This document shows, one piece after another, positions 1-8,137 of a DNA stretch of 64,000 bases; the first letter of the stretch is position 1; each line of letters opens with the position of its first letter. Source of the stretch: CAZWCE01 sp964632505 (GTDB lineage: Bacteria > Planctomycetota > Planctomycetia > Pirellulales > Thermoguttaceae); assembly GCA_964632505.1 (NCBI GenBank), contig CAZWCE010000003.1, forward strand, positions 261,469-325,468. Direction: 5' to 3'. The position numbers were made by a program, and so were the translations under genes. The notes below the pieces were generated by a model. It was given only the letters and a program-made list of their open reading frames with translations, searched no databases and was not told where the DNA came from.

Positions 1-478
1 CGGTCATGGCATCGGCGACCGAGACCATCGCATCGCATCGACGAGCCGCCCAGCGTTCACACACGCGATAGAAATGTCGCACCAGCGGGTTTTGATAAGG
101 GTAGAACGGCGCCCCGTGAACCCCATGGACGATCGCCGGCACGCCGACCTTGCGAGCCGCGGCCCGTCCCAGAATCCCCGCTTTGGCGCTATGGGTATGG
201 ACCACATCGGGACGAAACTCCCGAAATGCACGCTTTAGAGCAAAGTAGGCCGAAACATCGTGCAGTGGATGAATCTCGCGTCGCAACGACGGCACCACTT
301 CCAGCGGTAGGCCTCCCCCCCGGACACGATCGACCAGCGAACCTTCCGGACCGTAGGTCGGACCGCTGATCAGCAAGACTTCGTCGCCATACAGGCGCAT
401 CAGATCCTCGCAATTGAGGATCGTATTTTCTTGGGCTCCCCCGATGATCAATCGGGTGATGACATGGGCGATGCGCAT
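1..478 (-). CDS. GT4-type glycosyltransferase, N-terminal part (cut by window edge)
   Basis: Reading down the minus strand from the ATG at 478 gives 159 codons without a stop, running off the left edge. The protein starts MRIAHVITRLIIGGAQENT, the usual first beta-strand and Gly-rich loop of GT-B fold, GT4-like glycosyltransferases (R-L-x-x-G-G-A-Q). It continues with a conserved HTHSAKAG segment near residue 100, where such enzymes carry H-x-H/S-x-A. The visible part is the acceptor-binding half; the nucleotide-sugar half with the E-x7-E motif lies outside the window. Family knowledge suggests cell-surface polysaccharide or lipid glycosylation, but the substrate cannot be told. truA lies upstream on the same strand, 143 bases away, so co-transcription is possible. 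Confidence 0.88.
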   Translation of the reverse strand, partial: MRIAHVITRLIIGGAQENTILNCEDLMRLYGDEVLLISGPTYGPEGSLVDRVRGGGLPLEVVPSLRREIHPLHDVSAYFALKRAFREFRPDVVHTHSAKAGILGRAAARKVGVPAIVHGVHGAPFYPYQNPLVRHFYRVCERWAARRCDAMVSVADAMT

Positions 479-621
479 CGATTCGCTTTCCGGACAATTC
501 GTCGTAGCAATCTCTTGAAGAAAAATGAATGGTGTTGCAATTATAGCTTACCGCGTTGGGGAACCGGCAATGTCGGAAAAATCGGCACTCCCCTGCCCTA
601 CTCGCGTGAGCGGAAACTCGT

Positions 622-1386
622 TTAGAATCGGATCTGTTTCAAGTAGAGGCCGTGAGGCGGCGCGGTGGGACCGGCCGCGGCCCGATCGCGACTCGCCAGC
701 ACCTCGAGAATCCATTCCGGCGACTCGGCCCCTTCTCCCACGCGGACGAGCGTGCCCGCGATCGCGCGTACCATATTGTACAAAAAACCATCTCCCTCCA
801 CTTCGATCGCCACCAAGCGATGCCCTTCGAGCTCCCAGAGCTCCGGCGGCGCGAGACGTCGGACCCGAACGTCGAACATCGTTCGGACGGTACTGGTCCG
901 GGGAGAACCGCTCGTCTCGAAACATCGAAAATCGTGCTTCCCAACCAGATAGTCCCCGCCTTTCGCCATTCGCTCGACGTCCAACGACCGGCGAACCGCC
1001 CAGCTATGGCCGACCAACAGGGGATGACTCGGGCGATGGTCGTCGATCAGGTAGCGATAACACTTGCTCCGGGCGTCCTCGATGGGATGAAACTCCGCCG
1101 CAACCTCCTCCGCGTTCCAAACGCGGACCGAGACCGGGAGATTGGCGTTCAACGCCTTCTGGATCACCTCGGGCTCGAGCCGACTTTCCGTGGAAAAGGC
1201 GGCGACTTGGCCGAGAGCGTGCACTCCGGCATCGGTGCGGCTACTGCCGGTCACGCGGACCTCTTCCCGGAGCACGTTGCGGATCGCCGCTTCGAGCGAG
1301 CCCTGGATTGTCGGCACGCCGGGCTGCGTCTGCCAGCCGTGAAAATCGGTTCCCTCGTAGGCTAATTGCAGTCGAATTCTGCGCAT
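622..1386 (-). CDS. truA: tRNA pseudouridine(38-40) synthase TruA
   Basis: This 254-residue protein is close to the usual TruA length. It converts uridines 38-40 of the tRNA anticodon arm to pseudouridine in the cytoplasm. It opens MRRIRLQLAYEGTDFHGWQ, a standard TruA start, and the catalytic aspartate sits in SSRTDAGVHALGQ (D52). The ends of the second domain (GDGFLYNMVR, then APPHGLYL) are also typical. A longer reading from 1425 is possible, but GGAGG at 1396-1400 stands 9 bases before the ATG at 1386 and decides the start. It shares its strand with asd (173 bases upstream) and the glycosyltransferase. Nothing looks degenerate. Confidence 0.97.
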   Translation of the reverse strand: MRRIRLQLAYEGTDFHGWQTQPGVPTIQGSLEAAIRNVLREEVRVTGSSRTDAGVHALGQVAAFSTESRLEPEVIQKALNANLPVSVRVWNAEEVAAEFHPIEDARSKCYRYLIDDHRPSHPLLVGHSWAVRRSLDVERMAKGGDYLVGKHDFRCFETSGSPRTSTVRTMFDVRVRRLAPPELWELEGHRLVAIEVEGDGFLYNMVRAIAGTLVRVGEGAESPEWILEVLASRDRAAAGPTAPPHGLYLKQIRF

Positions 1387-1558
1387 GCCGCTTTTCCTCC
1401 AACCGCCCCGCCCTGAACCCCGCATGGGTCAGGAAGAAGCTTCCCCCCTGCCCTGCTCCATCGGCACGTCCGTTCGACGTAAGATCCTTCCCTATCAAGA
1501 AAGCAACAGAGGCATCCCCGCCCGACACGGAAATGCCTCCCTGCCTTCCAAAAACCGC

Positions 1559-2581
1559 TTATTGATTCTCGACCAAATACTCGGCGATCTGCACGGCGTT
1601 GGTCGCGGCGCCCTTACGGAGATTGTCGCTGACGCACCAGAACGCCAGTCCGTTCTCGCAGGAGAGGTCCTCTCGGATACGACCGAGGAACGTTTCGTCC
1701 TTTTGGCTGCATGTCGAGGGCATGGGATAGGCCTTCTGCTCGATGTCGTCGACCACCACCAAACCGGGAGTCGCCTCGAACAATTCTCTGGCCTTCTCGA
1801 CGGAGATCTTCTTCTCCGTCTCGACCAGAATGCTCTCGCTGTGACAGTTGGCGACCGGCACGCGAACGCAGGTCGGACAAACGAGGATCGATTCGTCTTC
1901 GAGGATCTTCTGCGTCTCGTAGACCATCTTCATTTCCTCGGAGGTATACCCCTTGTGTTTCGCGGAACCGATTTGAGGAATGCAGTTGAAGGCGATCGGA
2001 TATTGAAAAGCCTCGTAGCCATAATTTTCACCCGCCAGAGCCGCGCGCGTCCCTTCTTCGAGGTCGCGAGTGCCGGCGAGCCCCGCCCCACTGGTCGCTT
2101 GATAGGTGCTCACGACCACCCGGCGAATCTTGCCGAAATCGTGCAGTGGCTTCATCGCTTGAACCATTTGGGTGGTGGAACAGTTCGGACTGGAAATGAT
2201 GCCTTCATGTCTCTTGATCGCCTCGGCGTTCACCTCGGGAATCACCAACGGGACTTTCGGATCCATGCGCCAGTAACCGCTCTCGTCGACGCAAACCGCG
2301 CCGCGTTTGACGGCCTCGGGGAGGAAATCGCGGGCCGTTTCATCAGGGGTGCTGGCGATGACCAACTGACCTTCCTCGAAACTCTCCGGCGTAAGTTCTT
2401 CGACGGTATGCTCCTTGTCGGCGAACGTCAATTTCTTGCCCGCACTTCGGTGGGAAGACAGGAATTTGATCTCCTTCAAGGGAAACTTCCGATCTTCGAG
2501 TAATTGGCGAATGATGGTACCCACAGCACCGGTCGCGCCGACGATGGCGACAGAGTCAAACACAGTTGGCATCCTCCTCAT
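1559..2581 (-). CDS. asd: Aspartate-semialdehyde dehydrogenase
   Basis: 340 residues. The enzyme reduces aspartyl phosphate to aspartate semialdehyde with NADPH, the branch point to lysine/diaminopimelate, threonine and methionine; dapF of the same pathway is at 46177. Visible features are the nucleotide-binding loop VGATGAVG near residue 14, the catalytic cysteine in ISSPNCSTTQ (C134), and the substrate region with TYQATSGAG. Two starts are possible: the ATG at 2581 or the one at 2572. The AGGAGG between them is too close to the second for an ideal Shine-Dalgarno and follows the first, so the start is uncertain by three codons. The upstream region holds a MITE-like element 21 bases from the start codon. 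Confidence 0.96.
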   Translation of the reverse strand: MRRMPTVFDSVAIVGATGAVGTIIRQLLEDRKFPLKEIKFLSSHRSAGKKLTFADKEHTVEELTPESFEEGQLVIASTPDETARDFLPEAVKRGAVCVDESGYWRMDPKVPLVIPEVNAEAIKRHEGIISSPNCSTTQMVQAMKPLHDFGKIRRVVVSTYQATSGAGLAGTRDLEEGTRAALAGENYGYEAFQYPIAFNCIPQIGSAKHKGYTSEEMKMVYETQKILEDESILVCPTCVRVPVANCHSESILVETEKKISVEKARELFEATPGLVVVDDIEQKAYPMPSTCSQKDETFLGRIREDLSCENGLAFWCVSDNLRKGAATNAVQIAEYLVENQ

Positions 2582-2602
2582 TTTCTGTATGGAAAAGGCT
2601 TA

Positions 2603-2764
2603 GAACGTGTTTTGAAATTCCAATTTGAGCTGCGAGCGGCTGCGACATAAGCCGACCGCGTTGACCTGCATCGACGAATCTCCTTGGATTCGCCTGCTTC
2701 GGTCGCCTTGTCGGACTTTCGTCTCTCTCGCTCTCGCGAACAAAGCGATTTTCAAAACACGTTC
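2603..2764. mobile_element. MITE-like element with terminal inverted repeats and TTA target duplication
   Basis: The left end GAACGTGTTTTGAAATTC (2603-2620) is repeated inverted at 2747-2764, where the reverse complement reads GAACGTGTTTTGAAAATC, a match of 17 of 18 bases. The flanks on both sides are TTA (2600-2602 and 2765-2767), a 3-bp target duplication. The 162-bp body has no gene; an inner hairpin CGAATC/GATTCG lies near its centre. The size, the ends and a T-N-A duplication fit a non-autonomous derivative of an IS5-family-like transposon, but no parent element is in the window. Confidence 0.65.
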
Positions 2765-2884
2765 TTACAATGGATATCGGCGGGAAGCAGACCGTCGGAG
2801 TTCCCCCAACACCTGTTCGCGAAGGGGAGAAAACGCTCCTAAGAAAAGAGCTTCATCCAGAGGGGCTCTCCTCGACGGGCAATA

Positions 2885-2990
2885 TTATTGAGCGTCGCAG
2901 ATCTAGTGAGCCCCGGGCGAACAGCGAGAGCCCGGCTCTACGGTCGTCACAGCATGAACCGAGGGGTCACTATCTTTGCGAACATGAATA
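2885..2990 (+). repeat. Dispersed intergenic hairpin repeat, copy 1
   Basis: About 106 bp closely resembling 40160-40268. Shared blocks include GCGAGAGCCCGG-type text, TGAACC followed by GGGGTCACTA, and GCGAACATGAATA at the end. A stem CCGGGC/GCCCGG with an 11-base loop (2913-2935) is kept in both copies. It ends 333 bases before a secreted-protein gene. Function unknown: it may be a REP-like element, a dead MITE or a structured RNA. Confidence 0.7.
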
Positions 2991-3323
2991 ACAATCAAAA
3001 TAGTGAAACCATCGCAATATTACCAAAAAACCCCGTTGTGACAAGGGGCCCTGCTTTGCGGCATGCACGTACCTCCCCAACGAAGGCTTGCGGAGAAAAC
3101 ACCGCATTCTTCCTATTTCACCGAATTCGAACAACCATCCCGAAAACCGAGTTTTGAGGAAGAACAATCCTTGTTTTTCCTCGAATCCCGCTAATTATGG
3201 TTCTTCTTTTTTGCCGAAAAAGCAGAATAGTCCTTTTGTCTGCTTCCGGCATCGTCCGTTGGCCAGTACCGGTGGATCATTGCCGCACTCATACGAAACG
3301 AACTATAAAGGGAGGCCCTGGCC

Positions 3324-3833
3324 ATGAAATGGCTCTCGATGACAAGCACATTGATGCTCTTTTCGATTGCGTCGACCGCATTCGGACAAACGCCCGCCGC
3401 GCCCTCGCGCATTGAGCTACCATCCCACCGATCGGAGATTCGCGTGGCGCAGAATACCTCTCCTTCCGCGGAGAGCACGCCGAGCGATCAGAAAGAACTG
3501 AAATTCAAGTCCACCAATCCTCCGTCGGAGCCGGCGGTGAAGACTCCCGAAATGTGGTACTACGAACAGAGCCGAGCCGATTTCCTCGACCCGAAAATCA
3601 AACGCGAACGCGCAGCACAACAGCGTGCGGCCCTGCGGCGGTCGATCATCGCCAGCCGCAAATGGAACGGCTATTCCGCGATGCGACCGGTCGTCTCCGG
3701 CGACATGGTCAACGGCCCCGCCCTACCCCGTGGACACGCCTACCAACTTTGGGCCCCCGGGATTTTCTATCAGCCATTCACTTTCCAGGCACCCGCCGTC
3801 GCGCCCCGGGCCAGCAGACGAGCCATCTGGTAA
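3324..3833 (+). CDS. Small secreted planctomycete protein, function unknown
   Basis: 169 residues. Residues 1-21 form a signal peptide (hydrophobic STLMLFSIAS core, then AFGQ cleavage region). A disordered Ser/Pro stretch follows to about residue 70. Then comes the segment PEMWYYEQSRADFLDPK, a highly charged KRERAAQQRAALRR stretch and KWNGYSAMRP. From memory, proteins with a P-E-M-W-x-Y-E-Q block followed by an Arg-rich stretch recur in planctomycetes, but no function is known to me. GGGAGG at 3311-3316 precedes the ATG by 7 bases. A strong terminator follows at 3948. Envelope or surface location is an inference from the signal peptide alone. Confidence 0.82.
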   Translation: MKWLSMTSTLMLFSIASTAFGQTPAAPSRIELPSHRSEIRVAQNTSPSAESTPSDQKELKFKSTNPPSEPAVKTPEMWYYEQSRADFLDPKIKRERAAQQRAALRRSIIASRKWNGYSAMRPVVSGDMVNGPALPRGHAYQLWAPGIFYQPFTFQAPAVAPRASRRAIW

Positions 3834-4392
3834 GCGTGAGTCCATGTCTTTTCGGGTTGAAATCACCTCCGAGGATGACCTCCTCCTCTCATAAACCGAA
3901 TGCGGGGAGTGACCCTCGTCCCTATTCAAATCTCCAACAAACCGCCGACGCGTCTCTCCAATGAGAGACGCGTTTTTCATGCGCCCCTTCTTCGTCATCC
4001 CAATGTCCCTTTTCCATCTTGACTCTAGTGGTGAACCGCCACGCTCGAGGAATGCGGGAAAGCTTCAGCGACTCGGCAAATCGAAGCACCAAGCCTGTTT
4101 TCCGGTACGAGAAAAGCTCTTATGCAGAAAACGGTGATGCATCCGGGTATCTCAAAAAACCGGAGTTTCTCGTCACCGGCAAGAAAAAAGAAAAAAACTC
4201 CGAAACCGCTTTCGAAGGATCGGGTTGATTCTTTTAGCGGCCTGATAAGCTGAGGCCGACTGCTCAGAGATGGTTCCCTTTTCGACGCGTCGTCCCATCG
4301 CTGTTTCTGCGTGAACCGTTCGCAGTTTCTCTTGACGGTATGAACACGAGGAAGGTACGCCCTTTCACAACCAGTTTGCAAGGAGGAAAACC
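3834..4392. other. Non-coding region between two secreted-protein genes
   Basis: Contains the terminator of the upstream gene (3948-3977). The rest, including an A-rich stretch near 4180-4200, shows no supported gene. The downstream gene is probably transcribed from a promoter here, which I cannot place. Confidence 0.6.
3948..3977 (+). terminator. Intrinsic terminator after the 3324 gene
   Basis: Perfect 11-bp stem ACGCGTCTCTC/GAGAGACGCGT with a 4-base loop (CAAT), running straight into TTTTT. Confidence 0.92.
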
Positions 4393-5532
4393 ATGCAACT
4401 TATCAAAGCTTCTCTCCTTTTACCCATGGCGATGATGCTGGCGATTCCCGCCGTCGCCATCGCGGAAGAGGGTCCCCCCAAACAGAAATCGCCGCGTGAT
4501 TTCGGGAAACGACTTTTCGCGCGACTCGATCAGAACGACGACAAGAAGATCACCGAGGAGGAGATCCCCGAAAAAGCTCCGGAACGCCTGAAAGCTCTAC
4601 TCAAAAAGGCGGATCGGAATGACGACAAGGTGCTCGAACCGAACGAACTCGCCGCCGCAGCCGCCAAAGTCAAGGATGGAGTGAACAAGAGAATCACCAC
4701 TCGCAAAGACCGTCCCGGCATGCACCGCGGTCCTTGGGGGCCTCATTGGTCCAACAAAGCCGTCGCGATGCGACACCAAGCGATGAAAGCCCGCGCGAGG
4801 CACGGCAAGTCGATGCCGTCGAATCATTTTGGCCGTGGTGGGCCGTTCGCCCCCGATTTCGGTCCGACCAGAGGCTTCGGTCCTCCCATGCATCGCGGCC
4901 GCGGCATGGGCTCCTGCCCCCTCTGCGGCTCTTCTTGGAGCATGGGAAAGGGCCATCGCGGTGGTCCTCCCATGGCAGCCAAGTGGTGGATGATGCAGCG
5001 TGGAAATCCATTTGCAGCAAGCCGATCGCCTAGAGATTTCGGCCCTCCCGGACCGCACGCACCTAGGATGCGGGGACGTGATCATTGGAATAGATATGGA
5101 CACCCGTATCAAAACCCCCGAAGAGAAATGCGTGGTTGCCCACAAGTGGACGGCGGAGAATGTCCTCGGATGGGCGAAACACCAGGACCGTGGATGAACA
5201 ATAATGATGGAAGAGCAACACCTCCTCCTTTCGAACCGAAGGGACCTCGCGGTCGGATGCAAGGACGTCGCCCCGGCCCGGAAGGCGGGCCTCCCATGGA
5301 ACGCGGTCCCGGCATGGGACGCGGCCCTGGTGCTGATGGTCCCCCGATGGGACGCGGTCCCGGAATGGGGCGCGGTCTTCGCGGTCCCATGATGGACGAG
5401 CCGATCCTCCCGCCGAAAAAGGAACAACGGGTGGACGAGAAAAATGAGGTGGTGAAGGAAAAGGAGAAGGAAGAAAAGTCCTCGGAGAAGGACACCACCG
5501 AAAAGAAGAAAGAGAAAAAAGAGGAGGAGTGA
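4393..5532 (+). CDS. Secreted EF-hand protein with Met/Gly/His/Arg-rich low-complexity body
   Basis: 379 residues. A signal peptide (about 1-24, cut after AIAEE) is followed by two EF-hand calcium loops: D46-x-N48-x-D50 to E57, and D74-x-N76-x-D78 to E85. The rest (105-335) is low-complexity, rich in Gly, Pro, Met, Arg and His, with a CPLC pair (C175, C178), C249 and C257, and a repeated RGPGMGRG unit around 304-330. The tail from 340 is Lys/Glu-rich. EF-hand loops indicate calcium binding; the Met/His/Cys content could bind soft metals such as copper, but that is a guess. AGGAGG at 4381-4386 gives a strong ribosome site 6 bases before the ATG. A two-way terminator follows. Confidence 0.88.
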   Translation: MQLIKASLLLPMAMMLAIPAVAIAEEGPPKQKSPRDFGKRLFARLDQNDDKKITEEEIPEKAPERLKALLKKADRNDDKVLEPNELAAAAAKVKDGVNKRITTRKDRPGMHRGPWGPHWSNKAVAMRHQAMKARARHGKSMPSNHFGRGGPFAPDFGPTRGFGPPMHRGRGMGSCPLCGSSWSMGKGHRGGPPMAAKWWMMQRGNPFAASRSPRDFGPPGPHAPRMRGRDHWNRYGHPYQNPRREMRGCPQVDGGECPRMGETPGPWMNNNDGRATPPPFEPKGPRGRMQGRRPGPEGGPPMERGPGMGRGPGADGPPMGRGPGMGRGLRGPMMDEPILPPKKEQRVDEKNEVVKEKEKEEKSSEKDTTEKKKEKKEEE

Positions 5533-5569
5533 TCGAGTCGAAGAAACGATGACCTCCCGGGAAAAGTAA

Positions 5570-5610
5570 AAGGGCATCGCACGACGTTTCAGACGCCGTG
5601 GGATGCCCTT
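5570..5610. terminator. Hairpin terminator between the EF-hand gene and serC
   Basis: Stem AAGGGCATCGCACG (5570-5583) pairs with CGTGGGATGCCCTT (5597-5610), one mismatch. It lies between two converging genes. The T-tract is short on both sides, so efficiency is uncertain. Confidence 0.7.
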
Positions 5611-5666
5611 GCTCATTTCTCTTGGCGATGACGGAACGCGCGGAGGTCAGCCGCGCGAAGAATCGA

Positions 5667-6761
5667 TCAGCCGTTTTTCTTGGCAAAGTCGACCATGAAA
5701 TCGCGGAGCGCCTCGACGCCTTCGACCGGCATGGCGTTGTAGATCGAGGCACGGAAACCGCCGACCGAACGGTGCCCTTTGAGCGTGGTCAATCCATTCT
5801 GGGCCGACTCGGCGAGAAACTCGTTCTCGAGCGTCTCATTAGGCAGCCGGAACACGACGTTCATGATGGAACGATCTTGCGGATGGGCCGGGCAATCGTA
5901 GAAGCCGTCCGTATCGTCGATCACATCGTAGAGCATCTTCGCCTTTTCGCGATTGATTTGGTACATCTTCTCCAGCCCGCCGATGTCGTCGCGGAGCCAC
6001 TCGGTGACCAGTTTCACCATGTAGATGGCGAAACACGGGGGCGTGTTGAGCAGCGACTTCGCTTTGTCGAGATTCTTATAGCTCAGCATATTCGGTAGGT
6101 CGTCGGGGCAGCGCTCGATCAAATCGTCGCGCATGACGACGAGCGTCACGCCGGCGGGGCCGACATTCTTCTGCGCACAAGCGTACAGCATGCCGTATTT
6201 GCTGATATCCACCGGCCGACACAGGATGTCGGAAGAGGCGTCGCACAGCAGCGGGAGATCGCCCACTTCCGGCTCCTGCTGCCACTGGATGCCCTGGATC
6301 GTTTCGTTCGAGGTGAAGTGGACGTAACCGGCGTTCGCGTCGAGCTCGATCTCCTTGTTCAAAGGATTACGGGTATATTTTTCCTCGGCACCGTCCCAGG
6401 CCACATGCGTCTTGCACTGCGTCTTCGCTTCGCCGATCGCCTTCTTTCCCCACGAACCGGTCAGAATGTAATCGGCCACCTGATCGGTCCCGGCGAGGAG
6501 GTTCATCGGCGCCATGGCGAACTGTAGTTGGGCTCCTCCTTGCAGGAAAAGCACACTGTAATTGTCAGGAATAGACATCAAGTCGCGAAGATTCGCTTCC
6601 GCCGTCTCGATGATCTCGACGAACGTCTTGGAACGATGACTGATCTCCATCACCGAACTGCCCACGCCGGGCAAGGCCAACAATTCTTCCTGTGCCTTTT
6701 TCAAAACGGGAACCGGCAACACGGCGGGGCCCGCGGAGAAGTTATAAACACGTTCTTGCAT
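5667..6761 (-). CDS. serC: Phosphoserine aminotransferase
   Basis: 364 residues, normal SerC length. A class V PLP-dependent aminotransferase that makes 3-phosphoserine from 3-phosphohydroxypyruvate with glutamate (serine synthesis) and can serve pyridoxine synthesis. It starts MQERVYNFSAGPAVLP, the usual substrate-binding N terminus. The cofactor-binding D174 is in LLCDASSD and the Schiff-base lysine is K198 in YACAQKNVGPAG. HRSVGGFRASIYNAMP near the C terminus is the conserved active-site strand of the partner subunit. AGGA about 10 bases before the ATG serves as ribosome site. It stands alone on the minus strand, apparently as a single transcription unit. Confidence 0.97.
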   Translation of the reverse strand: MQERVYNFSAGPAVLPVPVLKKAQEELLALPGVGSSVMEISHRSKTFVEIIETAEANLRDLMSIPDNYSVLFLQGGAQLQFAMAPMNLLAGTDQVADYILTGSWGKKAIGEAKTQCKTHVAWDGAEEKYTRNPLNKEIELDANAGYVHFTSNETIQGIQWQQEPEVGDLPLLCDASSDILCRPVDISKYGMLYACAQKNVGPAGVTLVVMRDDLIERCPDDLPNMLSYKNLDKAKSLLNTPPCFAIYMVKLVTEWLRDDIGGLEKMYQINREKAKMLYDVIDDTDGFYDCPAHPQDRSIMNVVFRLPNETLENEFLAESAQNGLTTLKGHRSVGGFRASIYNAMPVEGVEALRDFMVDFAKKNG

Positions 6762-7078
6762 GGTTTTCGTATCCTGCCTGTTAGAAGGAAAAGAATAGGT
6801 ACCAGATCTACCGAGCTCTGCTTAAGATAATTTTTTATCTATTGCAGAACGTCTACATTAATCGCTTTTTGATTTTTTGGTAAGTGGGGGCACCCCCCGA
6901 TCCTGCAAGTTTTTCTAAACTTTCCCTCATCGCCTTTCCGAAGGACCGGCTGCCGGGGTTTGTCCCTTGCGGAACGGAACATTTTTTGCTAGCTTGAATC
7001 GGAAAACTTGTCCCTTGCTCGTCATGATTCTTCGTGACCAGTCTACGTTATTTTTATTGAATCTTCCGGAGCCCGCCG
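6762..7078. other. Divergent promoter region of serC and a zinc-ribbon gene
   Basis: 317 bases, AT-rich in the middle, with AGATAA/TTATCT arms (6835-6850) and a GGGGGCACCCCC palindrome near 6887-6898. Both flanking genes must start here, but no promoter box is clear enough to place. Confidence 0.5.
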
Positions 7079-7714
7079 ATGTGCCCGTCCGACAATCCTT
7101 ACCAGCCGACCGAATCGAAGGACCCGTTGCTGGAAGCCTACCACCACCGCGAACAAGAGGACAACGACCGCTATCAGGCCGCCGAAGCACGCTGGCCCCG
7201 ATGCCCCGAGTGCGGGCAATGCCGCATCACACGGTGCCCCTATTGCAAAACGATCGGAATTCGCTTCCCGCTGGCCGACGAGCAATTCAGTCGGGCGGAA
7301 TTCTTCGCCGATGACGAACAGGCCCAAAAGGAAGGGAAACCGATCTCAACCTGCGGATGCAGCAGCAAAGGATGCGATTCCGACGTACCGGATGCGGGGG
7401 AAGAAGCTTCCCGGCACCCCCATCCTCAGGACGAAATCGCCCCTGGGCGGCCTCCCGAGCTGACGCTGCTTTGCCCGGTGTGCGACGAAGCGTTTCTACC
7501 CGCTTTTGCACGGCAGTGCGAATGGTGCAACCATCCATTCGCCGATGGTGAGACATTCTACGTCGAACGGGTCAAGCATCCAGGGGGACCCATCCCGCTC
7601 CTTTCCGCGGCGATTCATGAAATGGGAGAGAATCCCCGGGTCTTCGTGGTGCTGCTGATGGTCCTCAGCCTTGCGGTCGCCGGTGGCCTCTATCTTTGGT
7701 GGGTCGTTCAATGA
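7079..7714 (+). CDS. Zinc-ribbon membrane protein, function unknown
   Basis: 211 residues. Three CxxC-type pairs suggest zinc ribbons: C42-P-E-C45 with C53-P-Y-C56; C92/C94/C99; and C132-P-V-C135 with C147-E-W-C150. A single C-terminal transmembrane helix (about 188-209, FVVLLMVLSLAVAGGLYLWW) would leave the ribbons in the cytoplasm with a tail-anchored layout. GGAG lies 9 bases before the ATG. Proteins of this build are common in planctomycetes without known function; another zinc-ribbon protein starts at 63677. Zinc binding follows from the motifs; a signalling or chaperone role would be speculation. Confidence 0.8.
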   Translation: MCPSDNPYQPTESKDPLLEAYHHREQEDNDRYQAAEARWPRCPECGQCRITRCPYCKTIGIRFPLADEQFSRAEFFADDEQAQKEGKPISTCGCSSKGCDSDVPDAGEEASRHPHPQDEIAPGRPPELTLLCPVCDEAFLPAFARQCEWCNHPFADGETFYVERVKHPGGPIPLLSAAIHEMGENPRVFVVLLMVLSLAVAGGLYLWWVVQ

Positions 7715-7906
7715 ACCGCCGTTGCTGAGAGGCCGCCGATCGAAGACGGTCCTTCTCGCCTCATCTGTGCAAAGGACGGCGGCAATTTCCATGAAACAAG
7801 GCGCAACGATCCATTGCTGTTTCCGGATCTCATGTGATTTTTCGGAAACAAGATCTCCCTGTGATCGATTCTCGGGTCAGCCTTGTGCTGGAAGAAGAAA
7901 AAACGC

Positions 7907-8137
7907 TTAACGTTCGCGGAAGGTGATGCGGCCTCGGCTCATGTCGTAGGGGCTGAGCTCCACGGCGACGCGGTCGCCGGGGACGACACGGATCCGAAAC
8001 TTGCGCATCTTGCCGGCCAGACGGCAAAGGACGGTGTGATCGAGGTCGTCGAGCTTGACGCGAAACGCACCTCGGACTTCTTCGGTCACGGTACCGGTTG
8101 CTTCAATGGCTTCTTCTTTGACTTTTTGTTCAGCCAA
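7907..8137 (-). CDS. infA: Translation initiation factor IF-1 (TTG start)
   Basis: 76 residues, the expected size of IF-1, which occupies the A site of the 30S subunit during initiation. The OB-fold sequence is recognisable throughout: EEAIEATGTVTEEVRGAFRV, AGKMRKFRIRVVPGDRVAVE and the ending SPYDMSRGRITFRER. No ATG lies at a sensible place. AAGGAG at 8146-8151 stands 8 bases before a TTG at 8137, so TTG is the likely start; a longer reading from an ATG at 8248 would add 37 unrelated residues. A rare start codon may limit the level of the factor, an inference. It stands alone, not in a ribosomal-protein operon. Confidence 0.95.
   Translation of the reverse strand: MAEQKVKEEAIEATGTVTEEVRGAFRVKLDDLDHTVLCRLAGKMRKFRIRVVPGDRVAVELSPYDMSRGRITFRER

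Larger units (their letters stand above)
2582..3323. other. Non-coding region with two repeats between asd and a secreted protein
   Basis: Divergent intergenic space. It holds the inverted-repeat element at 2603-2764 and a dispersed hairpin repeat at 2885-2990. The rest (3000-3300) is AT-rich relative to the surroundings. I see no convincing reading frame in either direction. Confidence 0.7.
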
